Source: a bacterium (GTDB lineage: Bacteria; Planctomycetota; Planctomycetia; Isosphaerales; Isosphaeraceae). Taken from it: a stretch of DNA of 64,000 nt. The stretch covers positions 1 through 64,000 of the forward strand of contig WGMM01000004.1 in the NCBI GenBank assembly GCA_016125085.1, in the 5' to 3' direction. The notes beneath the pieces were generated by a model, which ran no database searches, was not told the DNA's origin, and saw only the letters and a program-made list of their open reading frames with translations. Positions 17,387 to 26,538 of this stretch are shown in pieces (the first letter of the stretch is position 1; each line of letters begins with the position of its first letter). Both the position numbers and the translations under genes were made by a program.

Positions 17387-19819
17387 ATGCCCGCACGACA
17401 TGATTCGGACTCGAAAATTCTCTGGTTCGAAACGATCGGAATCGAAGACGTACCGCTCGTCGGGGGCAAGAACGCCTCCCTGGGTGAGATGTACCGGGAA
17501 CTCGTTCCGCAGGGTATCGCAGTCCCGAACGGATTCGCGGTAACCGCTGGCGCTTACTTCGACTTTCTGGAACGGACCGGAACCGACCGCAAGTTGCGGG
17601 AGATTCTCGATGGAGTCGATACTCAGGACACGGCCGACCTTCAGCGGCGCGGTTCCGCGGCACGTCATGCGATCATGGACGCCAAACTGCCGGATGACCT
17701 GAAAGAAGCCATTCGCGAGGCCTACGCTCGGCTTTCGGCCGAATCGGGCGGAACCGCCGATGTCGCCGTTCGTTCCAGCGCCACAGCCGAAGACTTGCCG
17801 GATGCGAGCTTCGCCGGTCAGCAGGAAACCTACCTGAACGTTCAGGGTATCGCGGCCCTGCTGGAATCGTGCAAACGGTGCTTCGCGTCGCTGTTTACCG
17901 ACCGGGCGATTTCGTATCGCGTCGACAAAGGCTATGCAGGTCGCAAGATCGGTTTGTCGGTGTGTGTGCAGAAGATGGTTCGCTCCGACCTGGCCGCGGC
18001 GGGCGTGATGTTTTCGATCGATACGGAGACCGGGTTTTCCGACGCCGTGCTGATCAACGGAGCTTATGGCCTGGGTGAAAACGTCGTCCTCGGGGCGATC
18101 AATCCGGACGAGTTCCTGGTGTTCAAGCCGACGCTCAAATCCGGCCACAGGCCAATCTTGCGGAAGCGGCTCGGGTCGAAGGAACAGAAGCTGATCTATG
18201 ACACCGGCGGCGGCCGGATGACTCGGAACGTGGCCGTGCCGGTTGAGGACCGCGTGCGGTTTTGCCTGACCGAAGACGAAGTGCTGACACTTGCCCGCTG
18301 GGCCTGCATGATCGAGGATCATTACTCGGCCAAGCGTGGATCCGCCTGCCCGATGGATATCGAATGGGCGAAAGACGGCCGCACGGGCGAAATGTACATC
18401 GTTCAGGCCAGGCCTGAGACGGTTCAGTCGCTCAAAACCGCGTCGGACGTGATCGAAATGTACCGGCTGAAAGGCAAACCGGGTGAGCCGATCGTCTCGG
18501 GCCGGAGCGTGGGCGACCGGATCGGCGTCGGCCCGGTGCGTGTGGTGAAGTCCGTCAAGGACTTGCATCGATTTCAGCCCGGCGAGATTCTGGTGGCTGA
18601 CAAGACCGACCCGGACTGGGAGCCTTCGATGAAGAAGGCGGCGGCGATCGTGACGAACCGGGGCGGGAGGACATGCCATGCCGCGATCGTGAGCCGCGAG
18701 CTGGGTCTGCCGGCCGTTGTGGGAACGGAGACGGCTACGGAAAAGCTGACGCAGGGGCAGGTTGTGACAGTGAGCTGTGCCCAGGGCGACACCGGTTTCG
18801 TTTACGACGGGGCGATCCCGTTCGAGACTGAGCGGCATTCGTTCGAAGAATCGGGCCGGCCGAAGACGAAGATCATGATGAACGTGGGCAACCCCGAGGA
18901 GGCGTTTCGGCTTTCGTTTCTGCCGAACGACGGTGTCGGGCTGGCACGCGAGGAATTCATCATCTCGAATCATGTGAAAATTCACCCGAAGGCCCTGATC
19001 GATTACGACAAAATTACCGATGCGGATGTGCGCGACGAGATCGACCGCCTGACGGCCGGTTATGACGACAAGCCCGGGTTTTTCGTCGATCGGCTGGCGG
19101 AAGGCGTCGCGACGATCGCTGCGGCTTTCTATCCCAAAGACGTGATCATCCGGCTCAGCGACTTCAAGACGAACGAGTACGCAAATCTCGTGGGAGGATT
19201 ACCTTACGAGCCGACGGAAGAGAATCCCATGATCGGCTTCCGGGGGGCGAGCCGGTATTACGACGAACGCTATCGCGACGGATTCGCCCTGGAATGCCGC
19301 GCCATGAAAAAAGTGCGTGACGACATGGGGCTCACGAATCTGAAAATCATGGTGCCGTTCTGCCGTACGGTGGAAGAGGGCCGCAGGGTCATCGCCGAAA
19401 TGGCCATGCACGGGCTGGTTCGAGGCGAAAACGGCCTGGAACTTTACGTGATGTGCGAAATCCCCAGTAACGTGATTCTGGCCAAAGAGTTCGCGGAAAT
19501 TTTCGACGGCTTTTCGATCGGTTCGAATGACCTCACCCAGCTCATTCTGGGGGTCGATCGCGATTCGGAAATCGTGGCCCACATCTTCGACGAGCGTAAC
19601 CCGGCCGTGATGCGTTCGATCGCCAGCGTGATTCGCGATGCGAAAGCCGCGGGGCGGAAGATCGGAATTTGCGGCCAGGCCCCGAGTGACTATCCGGAAT
19701 TCGCCGCATTCCTTGTGGAATGCGGCATCGACAGCATTTCGCTGAATCCGGATGCGGTACTCAGAACCACGCTCAGCGTTCTGAAGATGGAGCGTGAGCG
19801 TGGCGCTGACAATTCCTGA
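17387..19819 (+). CDS. ppsA: Phosphoenolpyruvate synthase
   Basis: 810 aa, the family's normal length. Catalyses pyruvate + ATP + H2O to PEP + AMP + phosphate, the entry to gluconeogenesis from pyruvate. The N-terminal ATP-grasp domain begins VPLVGGKNASLGEMYREL and includes VAVRSSATAEDLPDASFAGQ. The mobile phosphohistidine domain has GGRTCHAAIVSRELG (His about 431). The C-terminal PEP-binding TIM barrel has GSNDLTQLILGVDRDSE and GICGQAPSDYPEFAAFLV with its catalytic Cys, ending near GIDSISLNPDAV. GGGAGA lies 9 nt before the ATG. Monocistronic. Pyruvate phosphate dikinase is the main alternative, but spacing and motifs fit PpsA. Confidence 0.96.
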   Translation: MPARHDSDSKILWFETIGIEDVPLVGGKNASLGEMYRELVPQGIAVPNGFAVTAGAYFDFLERTGTDRKLREILDGVDTQDTADLQRRGSAARHAIMDAKLPDDLKEAIREAYARLSAESGGTADVAVRSSATAEDLPDASFAGQQETYLNVQGIAALLESCKRCFASLFTDRAISYRVDKGYAGRKIGLSVCVQKMVRSDLAAAGVMFSIDTETGFSDAVLINGAYGLGENVVLGAINPDEFLVFKPTLKSGHRPILRKRLGSKEQKLIYDTGGGRMTRNVAVPVEDRVRFCLTEDEVLTLARWACMIEDHYSAKRGSACPMDIEWAKDGRTGEMYIVQARPETVQSLKTASDVIEMYRLKGKPGEPIVSGRSVGDRIGVGPVRVVKSVKDLHRFQPGEILVADKTDPDWEPSMKKAAAIVTNRGGRTCHAAIVSRELGLPAVVGTETATEKLTQGQVVTVSCAQGDTGFVYDGAIPFETERHSFEESGRPKTKIMMNVGNPEEAFRLSFLPNDGVGLAREEFIISNHVKIHPKALIDYDKITDADVRDEIDRLTAGYDDKPGFFVDRLAEGVATIAAAFYPKDVIIRLSDFKTNEYANLVGGLPYEPTEENPMIGFRGASRYYDERYRDGFALECRAMKKVRDDMGLTNLKIMVPFCRTVEEGRRVIAEMAMHGLVRGENGLELYVMCEIPSNVILAKEFAEIFDGFSIGSNDLTQLILGVDRDSEIVAHIFDERNPAVMRSIASVIRDAKAAGRKIGICGQAPSDYPEFAAFLVECGIDSISLNPDAVLRTTLSVLKMERERGADNS

Positions 19820-19843
19820 CGGAAGTTGTGCGTTTCGGTAAGG

Positions 19844-21235
19844 TCAGTCCTCGCCGCGGCTTTCGCGAGCGATGACGGCCGAATCGACGACCGATTCCGC
19901 CTGAGGAAGGTTTTCTTCGACGGTTTCCTGGCCTTCGGACTTGATCAGACGCAGGCGGCGGATGCGGTTCGGATCCGCCTGAACGACGACGAGTGTCCAG
20001 TCTTCCAGGGGAACCTTGTCGCCAGGGCGGCCGAGCCTGCCGAGCCGGTCGAGAACGTATCCGGCGACGGTGTCGGCATCCGTTTCGGGCATGTCGATTT
20101 TGATCGTTTCGGTGAGTCGATCGAGCGGGCAGGTGGCATCGACTTCGTAAGAATTGTCGGAAAGATGCTCGATCGCAGGCGATTCCTTGTCGAATTCGTC
20201 CTGAATCGGGCCGACGAGTTCTTCCAGAACGTTTTCGAGGCTGATCATGCCGATCGTGTTACCGAATTCGTCCACGACCATGGCCAGGTGCACGCGATTG
20301 CGCTGGAATTCGACCAGCAGCTGGTCCAGGTGGAGCGATTCGGGCACGAAAGAAACGTCGCGGGCGAGCTTGCGGAGGTCGGGGCGGAGGTTGCCCTGGC
20401 CGATGACGGACTGGAAAAGATCCTTGATGTGGACAATACCGATGACGGTGTTGAGATCGGTTTCGCAGAGCGGAAAGCGAGTGTGGCCGGCCTGACGGGC
20501 AATGCGCAGGTTGTCTTCGATCGGTCGCGAGAGGCTCAGGTAGATGATGTCCGGCCGGGGAACCATGAATTTACGCGCGGTTTTCTCTTCGAGGTCGAGT
20601 ACGTTTTCGATCATGACCCGTTCATTACGCGAGAGATTGCCGCCCTCGCCGGCCTGAGCCACGATCAGTCGCAGTTCGTCCGCGGTATGGAGCAGTTCCT
20701 TGTCGCTTAAGTTCCCGAGCCCGCAGACTTTGAGCAAAAGTTCGCTGGCGCTGTTCAGGATCCAGATCGCCGGATAGAAGACGTAGTAAAAGATCAGCAG
20801 TGGCGGGCCTGTCCAGAGTGCGACGGGCTTGGCGATGCGGATCGCCAGGCTTTTCGGAACGAGTTCACCGAGCGAGATATGCAGAAAAGTGACGAACAGG
20901 AACGACACAGCGGGAACGATCGGAAGGGAGTGCTTGCCGTCGATGGCCGCAGGCAGCCCGATCGCGACGAGGGCCGAGTCGATCGCCGGTTCGATGGAGC
21001 TTTCGATCGTCCAGCCCAGACCCAGGCTGGCCAGCGTAATTCCCAGCTGGGATGCGGAGATATACCGATCGAGATCGTTGAGAATTTTCAGAACGATTCG
21101 CGCTGCCCAATGACCTGCGTCGGCCATCTGTTCGATCTGGGTGATCCGCACTTTCACCAGAGCGAATTCGGCGGCCACGAAAACGGCATTGGCAAAGAGG
21201 AGAAAAACTACGAGCAACAGATCGGAAAGGCCCAT
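19844..21235 (-). CDS. CNNM/CorC (HlyC-type) CBS-domain membrane protein
   Basis: 463 aa. The N-terminal DUF21/CNNM membrane domain starts GLSDLLLVVFLLFANAVFVAAEFALVKVR and has four hydrophobic segments. A CBS pair follows (MVPRPDIIYLSLSRPIEDN and VIGIVHIKDLFQSV to FGNTIGMISLENVLEELVG). A C-terminal CorC/HlyC transporter-associated domain has YEVDATCPLDRLTETIKI and TVAGYVLDRLGRLGRPGD. The family is linked to Mg2+/divalent-cation efflux and was historically misnamed haemolysin. The ATG at 21235 begins exactly at the DUF21 domain; the frame extends upstream without family-like residues. It is convergent with ppsA, 24 bp apart. Confidence 0.9.
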   Translation of the reverse strand: MGLSDLLLVVFLLFANAVFVAAEFALVKVRITQIEQMADAGHWAARIVLKILNDLDRYISASQLGITLASLGLGWTIESSIEPAIDSALVAIGLPAAIDGKHSLPIVPAVSFLFVTFLHISLGELVPKSLAIRIAKPVALWTGPPLLIFYYVFYPAIWILNSASELLLKVCGLGNLSDKELLHTADELRLIVAQAGEGGNLSRNERVMIENVLDLEEKTARKFMVPRPDIIYLSLSRPIEDNLRIARQAGHTRFPLCETDLNTVIGIVHIKDLFQSVIGQGNLRPDLRKLARDVSFVPESLHLDQLLVEFQRNRVHLAMVVDEFGNTIGMISLENVLEELVGPIQDEFDKESPAIEHLSDNSYEVDATCPLDRLTETIKIDMPETDADTVAGYVLDRLGRLGRPGDKVPLEDWTLVVVQADPNRIRRLRLIKSEGQETVEENLPQAESVVDSAVIARESRGED

Positions 21236-21450
21236 CGAAGGCTGGTTCCGAGTAGATTCTCGGCTCCTGTCAAGTGTCCTGTGTATCACCGGCTTCAATC
21301 AGCCAGTGTGCGTCACCAGTATAGCGATCCCGCTGCGGCAGTTCGCAAGGTGTTGTCTGGGTTAGGCTTGCGTCCCGGGGTTCATGGGGCAATCCCGAAT
21401 TCGGAAAGACGGCGTCAGAGACGCATACGCATGGATCGATCCGACTCAGC

Positions 21451-21485
21451 AAAAAAAGATCGCAGCGAACGAAGCGTTCGCTGCG
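21451..21485 (-). terminator. Rho-independent terminator of citrate synthase gene
   Basis: In minus-strand sense an 11-bp stem CGCAGCGAACG / CGTTCGCTGCG with a CTT loop is followed by ATC and seven T residues (21451-21457 as A on the plus strand). It begins 27 bp past the citrate synthase stop. Confidence 0.9.
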
Positions 21486-21511
21486 CAAGTTTCTGTTGCT
21501 GAAACGGTCGA

Positions 21512-22669
21512 TCAACGACGTTCCTGAATCGGCTTGACCGGTCGGTTCGCCGGACCGGTGTAACGGGCCCTTGGCCGCATCAGCCGGTTGGAGTCGAGTT
21601 GCTCGATGATGTGGGCTGACCAGCCTGCGACACGAGCCAGGGCGAAGATCGGCGTGTAGACGTCGGTTTCGAGGCCCATGTAATGGTACAGACGGGCCGT
21701 CGGCCAGTCGACGTTGGGCGGAAGTTTCTTCTGGGCCGTCACTTCCCGCTCGATCGGTTCGGCGATCTTTTCCCACTTGTCCTCGCCGATTTCGTCCGCC
21801 AGTTTGCGGCACCACACCTTGAGGATGCGGGCACGCGGGTCGCCCGTCTTGTAGACCCGGTGGCCGAATCCCATGATCCGCTTCTTGGTCGCCAGGGCAT
21901 CCTGAATCCAGTGCTCGGCATTGTCGGGCGATCCGACTTCGACGAGTACCTTCCAGGCCTCTTCATTCGCACCGCCATGCAGTGGCCCCTTCAGGGTGCC
22001 GACAGCGGCGACGATTCCCGAATAGATGTCGGAAAGAGTCGAGACGGTAACTCTTGCGGCAAAAGTGGATGCGTTCAGTTCGTGTTCGGCGTAGAGCACG
22101 AGCGAAAGATCGAATGCGCGGGTCATCGACGCGCTCGGCTTCTTGCCCGTCGCCATGTAGAGGAAATTGCCGGCGTGAGAGAGCGAAGCGTCAGGGGCCA
22201 GGGGCTCCTGGCCGGCCAGGAGGCGCTCGCGAGCCGCAACTGCCGTTGCCGTCTTGGCAACGATTCGCTCAGCCTTCCGCACGTTGGCGGCATGGTCCGT
22301 GGAGATGGCGTTGACTTCGGGATCGAAATGGGAAATCACGCTCAGGCTGGTGCGAAGAACATCCATCGAATGAGCTTCGCGCGGGATGTGACGAAGAAGG
22401 TCGATCAGTTCGCCCGGGATCTGCCTTTGCGATCGGAGACGGGAATCGAATTCGGCAAGCTGCCCGGCGTTCGGAAGTTCTCCGTGCAAAAGGAGATAGG
22501 CGGCTTCTTCGTAGCTGACGTGCTCGGCGAGGTCCTCGATCCGGTAACCCCGGTATTCCAGGTCGCCATCACCCTTGCGGCCTTCCAGGTTCGTGATGGC
22601 GGTTTCGTTGGAGATCACACCTTCCAGCCCGGGGTAATACGTTCCGGGCAATTCCGAGTCGGTACTCAT
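21512..22669 (-). CDS. gltA: Citrate synthase
   Basis: 385 aa, the short type of citrate synthase. Condenses oxaloacetate and acetyl-CoA to citrate at the entry of the TCA cycle. Catalytic residues are visible: His in KGPLHGGANE (about 231), His in GFGHRVYKTGDPRA (about 270) and Asp in LETDVYTPIFALAR (about 336). The N-terminal LEGVISNETAITNLEG and YRGYRIEDLAEH are also characteristic. The ATG at 22669 is chosen because GAGGAAA sits just upstream; an ATG four codons earlier lacks it. Short citrate synthases are hard to tell from 2-methylcitrate synthase (PrpC); no prp genes adjoin, so GltA is favoured. Own terminator downstream. Confidence 0.93.
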   Translation of the reverse strand: MSTDSELPGTYYPGLEGVISNETAITNLEGRKGDGDLEYRGYRIEDLAEHVSYEEAAYLLLHGELPNAGQLAEFDSRLRSQRQIPGELIDLLRHIPREAHSMDVLRTSLSVISHFDPEVNAISTDHAANVRKAERIVAKTATAVAARERLLAGQEPLAPDASLSHAGNFLYMATGKKPSASMTRAFDLSLVLYAEHELNASTFAARVTVSTLSDIYSGIVAAVGTLKGPLHGGANEEAWKVLVEVGSPDNAEHWIQDALATKKRIMGFGHRVYKTGDPRARILKVWCRKLADEIGEDKWEKIAEPIEREVTAQKKLPPNVDWPTARLYHYMGLETDVYTPIFALARVAGWSAHIIEQLDSNRLMRPRARYTGPANRPVKPIQERR

Positions 22670-23626
22670 GGATTTCCTCATGGAACCACGACCCGAACTG
22701 AAGGTCGCGGCATGTTTTCGCTCGTGTTATCGCTATGTCGCCGGGTCGAACCCTCATCTCGTGCGAAATGAGCGATTCAGGACTTTCGGACATTCGGACT
22801 GTGACTCGCATCAGTATATCCCACAGCCCATGAAGGATCCACCGGTTCCCACGAACCTTCGGCGATTCCTTGTTCCGCAGGCTTGAAAGAAAAGGCTTTC
22901 GGTAACGGATCGAGCCAGCGAATTCATGGTAGATTCGGACCGAGAACGATGATCCGTTCGTCGGCACGCAAGCCGCTAACGAAAAGACCACCGACGGAAA
23001 CCGCCGGTGGTCAATGACTTATTCACGTCGTGCATTATCCTGACCCCGAGTCAGGTCGACTTCGCCTTCCGCCCAGATTGCGAAGTCAAACTACGACGAC
23101 GGACAAGCCCTGAAGTCAGAATATTGAGGCCAATACTCTGCCTCCTTCATTCTTATATCCATGCCAGATAGTCCGGACACCGGGACCGAATTTTTCGCGT
23201 TCCCGGGCAAGATCGATCCTGGCTATGCCAAGTTCCATTCCGCAGAAAAACCTTCGGCCTCCCGGGTTTTCGGACTTTGATGTCCTGGAATTCGCAGGTG
23301 TTTACGCTGCAGGAGATTGAGGTGGCCTTCCGGGCTTCAGGTTTTTTCGTCGGCTCGAACCTGGCAGCAGGCTCACGAATTCGAAAAGCGACTCATTCCT
23401 GACAGCCTTGTCGTGAATTCCATAACATCATAGATGATATCGTTTTGTGGGTTTATCTGAGGTTTCCGTGAAAGAGCCTGCGACGGAATTCCGGACGATT
23501 CAGTTGACAAGCCCTTGAGGCGACTGAAAACTAGAGACTCATTGAGGATGATGTGTGCGTGCATGGAGCCAATGATCAGGTCCATTCTCATGCGTGCGAA
23601 TCTCAGCGATTCGAAGGGGACTTCAG
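22670..23626. other. 957-bp region without a called gene, several hairpins
   Basis: No intact protein gene seen on either strand. It contains a minus-strand terminator-like hairpin (22982-23012), a CCTGAC-CCCGA-GTCAGG hairpin (23039-23055) and an AT-rich hairpin (about 23118-23140). A minus-strand frame (23150 down to 23026) is interrupted by a TAG and reads FDFAIWAEGEVDLTRG after it, possibly a gene remnant. An unrecognised structured RNA is the other possibility. Confidence 0.4.
22982..23012 (-). terminator. Terminator-like hairpin with no obvious upstream gene
   Basis: GACCACCGACGG (22986-22997), an AAA loop, CCGCCGGTGGTC (23001-23012): 12 pairs with one mismatch. In the minus direction it is followed by TTTTC. 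No intact minus-strand gene feeds into it. Confidence 0.6.
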
Positions 23627-23818
23627 ATGCCGGAAACCGTAGTTCACTTTCAGATCCGGATGCCCCCACACATCCACGAAAGCCTTGCGTCGTGGGCTAA
23701 GGACGATAAGGCTTCGCTGAACGCCCTCATCGTCGGCCTTCTCGAAAAGGCCCTGGACGAACATGTCAAAACGGATGCGGAACCTGCGAAACCGGCAACG
23801 TCCGAGAAAGCCAACTGA
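23627..23818 (+). CDS. Small ribbon-helix-helix DNA-binding protein (Arc/HicB-antitoxin type)
   Basis: 63 aa. VVHFQIRMPPHIHESLASWAKDDKASLNALIVGLLEKAL fits a ribbon-helix-helix fold: one beta strand, then helix A (HESLASWAKDD) and helix B with SLNALIVGLLEKAL. The C-terminus is an acidic/Ala-rich tail. AGGGGA lies about 7 nt before the ATG; an open frame from further upstream is not family-like. Such proteins are antitoxin-like repressors or Arc-type regulators. No toxin gene is adjacent; tRNA-Asn follows 68 bp downstream, so it may be an orphan. Confidence 0.8.
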   Translation: MPETVVHFQIRMPPHIHESLASWAKDDKASLNALIVGLLEKALDEHVKTDAEPAKPATSEKAN

Positions 23819-23886
23819 CCGCTACGCCAACGACTTGCGGTAATGGCTTGATTTTCGCGGATTCCTCCTGTATATTGTTGAGACAG

Positions 23887-23959
23887 TCCCCGATAGCTCA
23901 ATTGGTAGAGCATGCGACTGTTAATCGCAGTGTTCCTGGTTCGAGTCCAGGTCGGGGAG
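23887..23959 (+). tRNA. tRNA-Asn (anticodon GTT)
   Basis: 73-nt cloverleaf. Acceptor TCCCCGA (23887-23893) pairs with TCGGGGA (23952-23958) with discriminator G. The D arm has AGCTCAATTGGTAGAGC, the anticodon stem TGCGA/TCGCA encloses loop CTGTTAA with GTT at 23920-23922, and the T arm is CCTGG-TTCGAGT-CCAGG. CCA is not encoded. A strong terminator follows directly. Confidence 0.97.
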
Positions 23960-23962
23960 CTG

Positions 23963-24007
23963 AGCGAGGTTCGTGAGCGCAAGTTCACGAACCTCGCTGC
24001 ATTTTAT
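23963..24007 (+). terminator. Terminator of tRNA-Asn
   Basis: A perfect 14-bp stem AGCGAGGTTCGTGA (23963-23976) / TCACGAACCTCGCT (23985-23998) with an 8-nt loop is followed by GCATTTTAT, 3 nt after the tRNA end. Confidence 0.9.
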
Positions 24008-24260
24008 CCTCACCCTTTCGAATTTTCGCTTCGACCGAATGCAAGACGTTCCGCCTGATGAGGGCAATTGTGGAATCGCTCGATCCCGTCCGGGTTACGC
24101 ACAAGTGGCATGCATTTCACCAGCCAGATTCACATGATGCGGAATCCGAAGCTTGCGGATCGCATCGCGCCGCGATTCGATTTCGAGCCCGGCAAGTAAT
24201 TTTGGGGCGTTGGGATTCCCAATGCCTGTTCGCCGTTGCCGAATGCCGTGCTTAAACAGG

Positions 24261-24291
24261 AAAAAGTGAGGCCCTGAGAATCTCAGGGCCT
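24261..24291 (-). terminator. Terminator of first PEP-CTERM gene
   Basis: AGGCCCTGAGA (24269-24279), A, TCTCAGGGCCT (24281-24291), followed in minus sense by CACTTTTTCC. It lies 31 bp after the stop at 24323. Confidence 0.85.
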
Positions 24292-24322
24292 TCGATTGCC
24301 GTGGTCTCGAATTTCGGCCGGT

Positions 24323-25009
24323 TCAGGCTGCACGCCGACGCCGGCGTGAGACGATACCCATCGCAAGGGTCGCGATCACGGTCAGGGCGTATGTGGAAGG
24401 CTCGGGAACGCTGACGAGCTGGAAGCCGAATGGGGCCGTGTCGACTGAGAACGCCGCGTCGCTCCAGGTCGATCCGACACGTTTCCAGATATTCTGAGTT
24501 CCACCGGTGGTGATCGAATAATCGCTGCCTGATCCAAGATTCGAATACGCCATCGAGTTCGGAATGGCCCAGACGAAGCTCGTGGTACCCGTCGATGCCG
24601 CGACGGAGACGTAAAAATTGCTGTTCGCATCCAGGGTGGATGGAGCGGAAAAGGTCACGAACCTCCACTCTTTGAGGCTCCCGCTCACCACGGAGATCGA
24701 TCCGGTCGCCAGAGCGGAGCCGGTCGGTCCCTGATTCGTGACGGAGTCGGCGAAGATTTCGACATCGACGGTAAGATCGGATACGGTATTGCCGCCGGCG
24801 AGGATCCAGGCTCCCAGAAGGTTCCGTTGCTCCGGTGACGAATTGCCAGTCGTGAACGGAACGGCCCAGGCGTCATTCGCGGCGTAGCTGTAGCCGCCCA
24901 GATTCGCGGACGTTCCGAGGTCGCCGTTGCCGAAAACATCTGCCGCGCCCGCGGTCGCCGTCATGGTGAGAGTGAGTATCGATACGAAAACGAAGCTTCT
25001 TAGTGCCAC
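24323..25009 (-). CDS. PEP-CTERM secreted protein, paralogue 1
   Basis: 228 aa. Signal peptide (RSFVFVSILTLTMTATAGA), then ADVFGNGDLGTSANLGGYSY and AWAVPFTTGNSSPEQRNL, a beta-sandwich-like body, and a C-terminal PEP-CTERM signal: VPEPSTYALTVIATLAMG then SRRRRRAA (PEP motif, hydrophobic helix, Arg cluster). The signal is processed by an exosortase, which is not in this window. The GTG start at 25009 is preferred: AAGGGAT lies upstream, and the paralogue at 25327 has the same GTG arrangement. ATGs at 25024/25036 are alternatives without a clear site. First of three tandem paralogues. Function unknown, extracellular. Confidence 0.85.
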   Translation of the reverse strand: MALRSFVFVSILTLTMTATAGAADVFGNGDLGTSANLGGYSYAANDAWAVPFTTGNSSPEQRNLLGAWILAGGNTVSDLTVDVEIFADSVTNQGPTGSALATGSISVVSGSLKEWRFVTFSAPSTLDANSNFYVSVAASTGTTSFVWAIPNSMAYSNLGSGSDYSITTGGTQNIWKRVGSTWSDAAFSVDTAPFGFQLVSVPEPSTYALTVIATLAMGIVSRRRRRAA

Positions 25010-25326
25010 GAGATATCCCTTCATGGAGTGATACATGGGAAATGCGGTTCGATCCGTGCGAGATCATACCGGATTGTGTCGAGCCGATATTATGCATCGC
25101 TCGACAGATATATGAAAGAGTGCGTTTCTTTATAAACGTAAAATCGACTGGTCCTGGCCGGCAAAGAAACGAGTGGCCAGCGTGAGGCAGCACTTCGCTG
25201 TGCGATCTAAATTTCGCCGGTGTGATTTACGGACGTGAACGCACCCGGCCGGTGCCGGGTGTCGATCGAATGAAAATCAGGCGGATTCGGAACTCAGCCT
25301 GAGTGATTTCATCTTGCAATTGCATC

Positions 25327-26010
25327 TCAGGCGGATTTGCGACGACGGGCGAGATAGCCCATCGTGATCGCCGCGATACCAGCCAGCGCATAATTCGATG
25401 GCTCGGGAACGGTGGTGAGCTGAAAGCCGAACCCGGCCGTGTCTACTGAAAAAGCCGCGTCGCTCCAGGTCGTTCCGACTCGCTTCCAGATGTTCTGGAT
25501 TCCGCCGGACGTGATCGAGTAGTCGCTGCCCGATCCGAGATCCGAGTACGCCATGGACAACGGGGCCGCCCAGATGAACCCTCCGAGCCCGGTCGACTCC
25601 TCCAGCGAGACATAATAGTTGGCGTTCGCAGTCAGGGTCACCGGCGAAATGAAGGTGACGAAACGCCATCCGACGAGACTGCCGGCCGGCATGACGAGCG
25701 AACCCGAAGCGAGCGACGATCCGGTCGGTCCCTGGTTCGTGCCGGCATCGTCGTAGATCGCGAAGTCGAAGGTGACTTCGATTTCGTTATTCCCGCCGAC
25801 AAGAACCCAGGCACCCGCGAGATCCCGTTCTTCAGGCGTCGAAGTGCCGGGCGTAAAAGGCACCGCCCAGGCATTGTTGGAGTTGTAGTTATAGCCGCCC
25901 AGGTTTGAGTTCGATCCCCGCTCGCCGTTGCCGAAAACATCGACCGCACCTGCGGTGGCCGTGATGGCTAGCGAAAGGATCGAAACGAAAATGAAGCTCT
26001 TACAGCGCAC
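25327..26010 (-). CDS. PEP-CTERM secreted protein, paralogue 2
   Basis: 227 aa, closely related to the gene at 24323. It shares VDVFGNGERGSNSNLGGYNY, AWAVPFTPGTSTPEERDLAG, MAYSDLGSGSDYSI and QNIWKRVGTTWSDAAFSVDT. A signal peptide opens it (KSFIFVSILSLAITATAGA) and the C-terminus is VPEPSNYALAGIAAITMG plus RRRKSA, a PEP-CTERM sorting signal. The start is read as GTG at 26010 because AAAGGA sits 6 nt upstream; the frame extends 55 codons further without a signal peptide or homology. Probably exported and anchored or released after exosortase processing. Function unknown. Confidence 0.85.
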   Translation of the reverse strand: MRCKSFIFVSILSLAITATAGAVDVFGNGERGSNSNLGGYNYNSNNAWAVPFTPGTSTPEERDLAGAWVLVGGNNEIEVTFDFAIYDDAGTNQGPTGSSLASGSLVMPAGSLVGWRFVTFISPVTLTANANYYVSLEESTGLGGFIWAAPLSMAYSDLGSGSDYSITSGGIQNIWKRVGTTWSDAAFSVDTAGFGFQLTTVPEPSNYALAGIAAITMGYLARRRKSA

Positions 26011-26503
26011 GATTTTTCCTTTCTTGCGAAAACACGAGAGAGGGAAAGGCAACTCGTTCGGAACGGATTGTCCGAACGTAAGATGTGAAGCCTCATTATG
26101 CACGGACGGAATCTTAATTCGAAGAAGTCGAATCGAAAAATCCTGAATTGATGATCCGTGTTGATGCTTATGCATTCAGACGGATGCCATTGAGACGTCA
26201 GGAAAACTTATCGAACAGATTATATAGTGAATTCGCTCGAGATCTTGATGTTTCCGAAAAACGACGAGCCGCACCTTCAGGGCGACTTTTCGGTAATCGC
26301 TTCGTTCGACGACAGAACATTTAAGCACCGACTTGTCCGAACCGAACGGGTATCGAAGCGAAGACAATTCGGGATGGGCCTGAATCGAGGCCAGAAAATC
26401 AAGCGGTTCGATATGGCGGATTACGATAATGCGAGCGAGAGAAATCGAATTGTCGTCATTCGGAGTCGATTGAACCAGACGTGGCGGAAAGCGACAGAAA
26501 GGA
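26011..26503. other. Upstream region of paralogue 2, no gene seen
   Basis: About 490 bp, comparatively AT-rich near 26040-26230. No frame with coding character. It presumably holds the promoter of the PEP-CTERM gene. Confidence 0.4.
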
Positions 26504-26530
26504 GAGAGCGGGACTTTCGAACCCGCTCTC
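26504..26530 (-). terminator. Hairpin after third PEP-CTERM gene
   Basis: GAGAGCGGG / CCCGCTCTC (9 bp, 9-nt loop), in minus sense followed by CTTTCTG, 9 bp past the stop at 26539. The T-tract is weak. Confidence 0.6.
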
Positions 26531-26538
26531 TTCGATGC

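Noticed and set aside
23030..23350. RNase P RNA or tmRNA
   Set aside because: I looked for the GAGGAAAGTCC-type core and for a tmRNA acceptor end on both strands and found neither.
23373..23669. Minus frame of 98 codons
   Set aside because: It overlaps the ribbon-helix-helix gene in the other strand, which has a clear ribosome-binding site and family fit.
25242..25261. CACCCGGC-CGGT-GCCGGGTG hairpin as terminator of paralogue 2
   Set aside because: Perfect 8-bp stem but no T-tract on either side and 66 bp from the stop; could be structural noise in GC-rich sequence.
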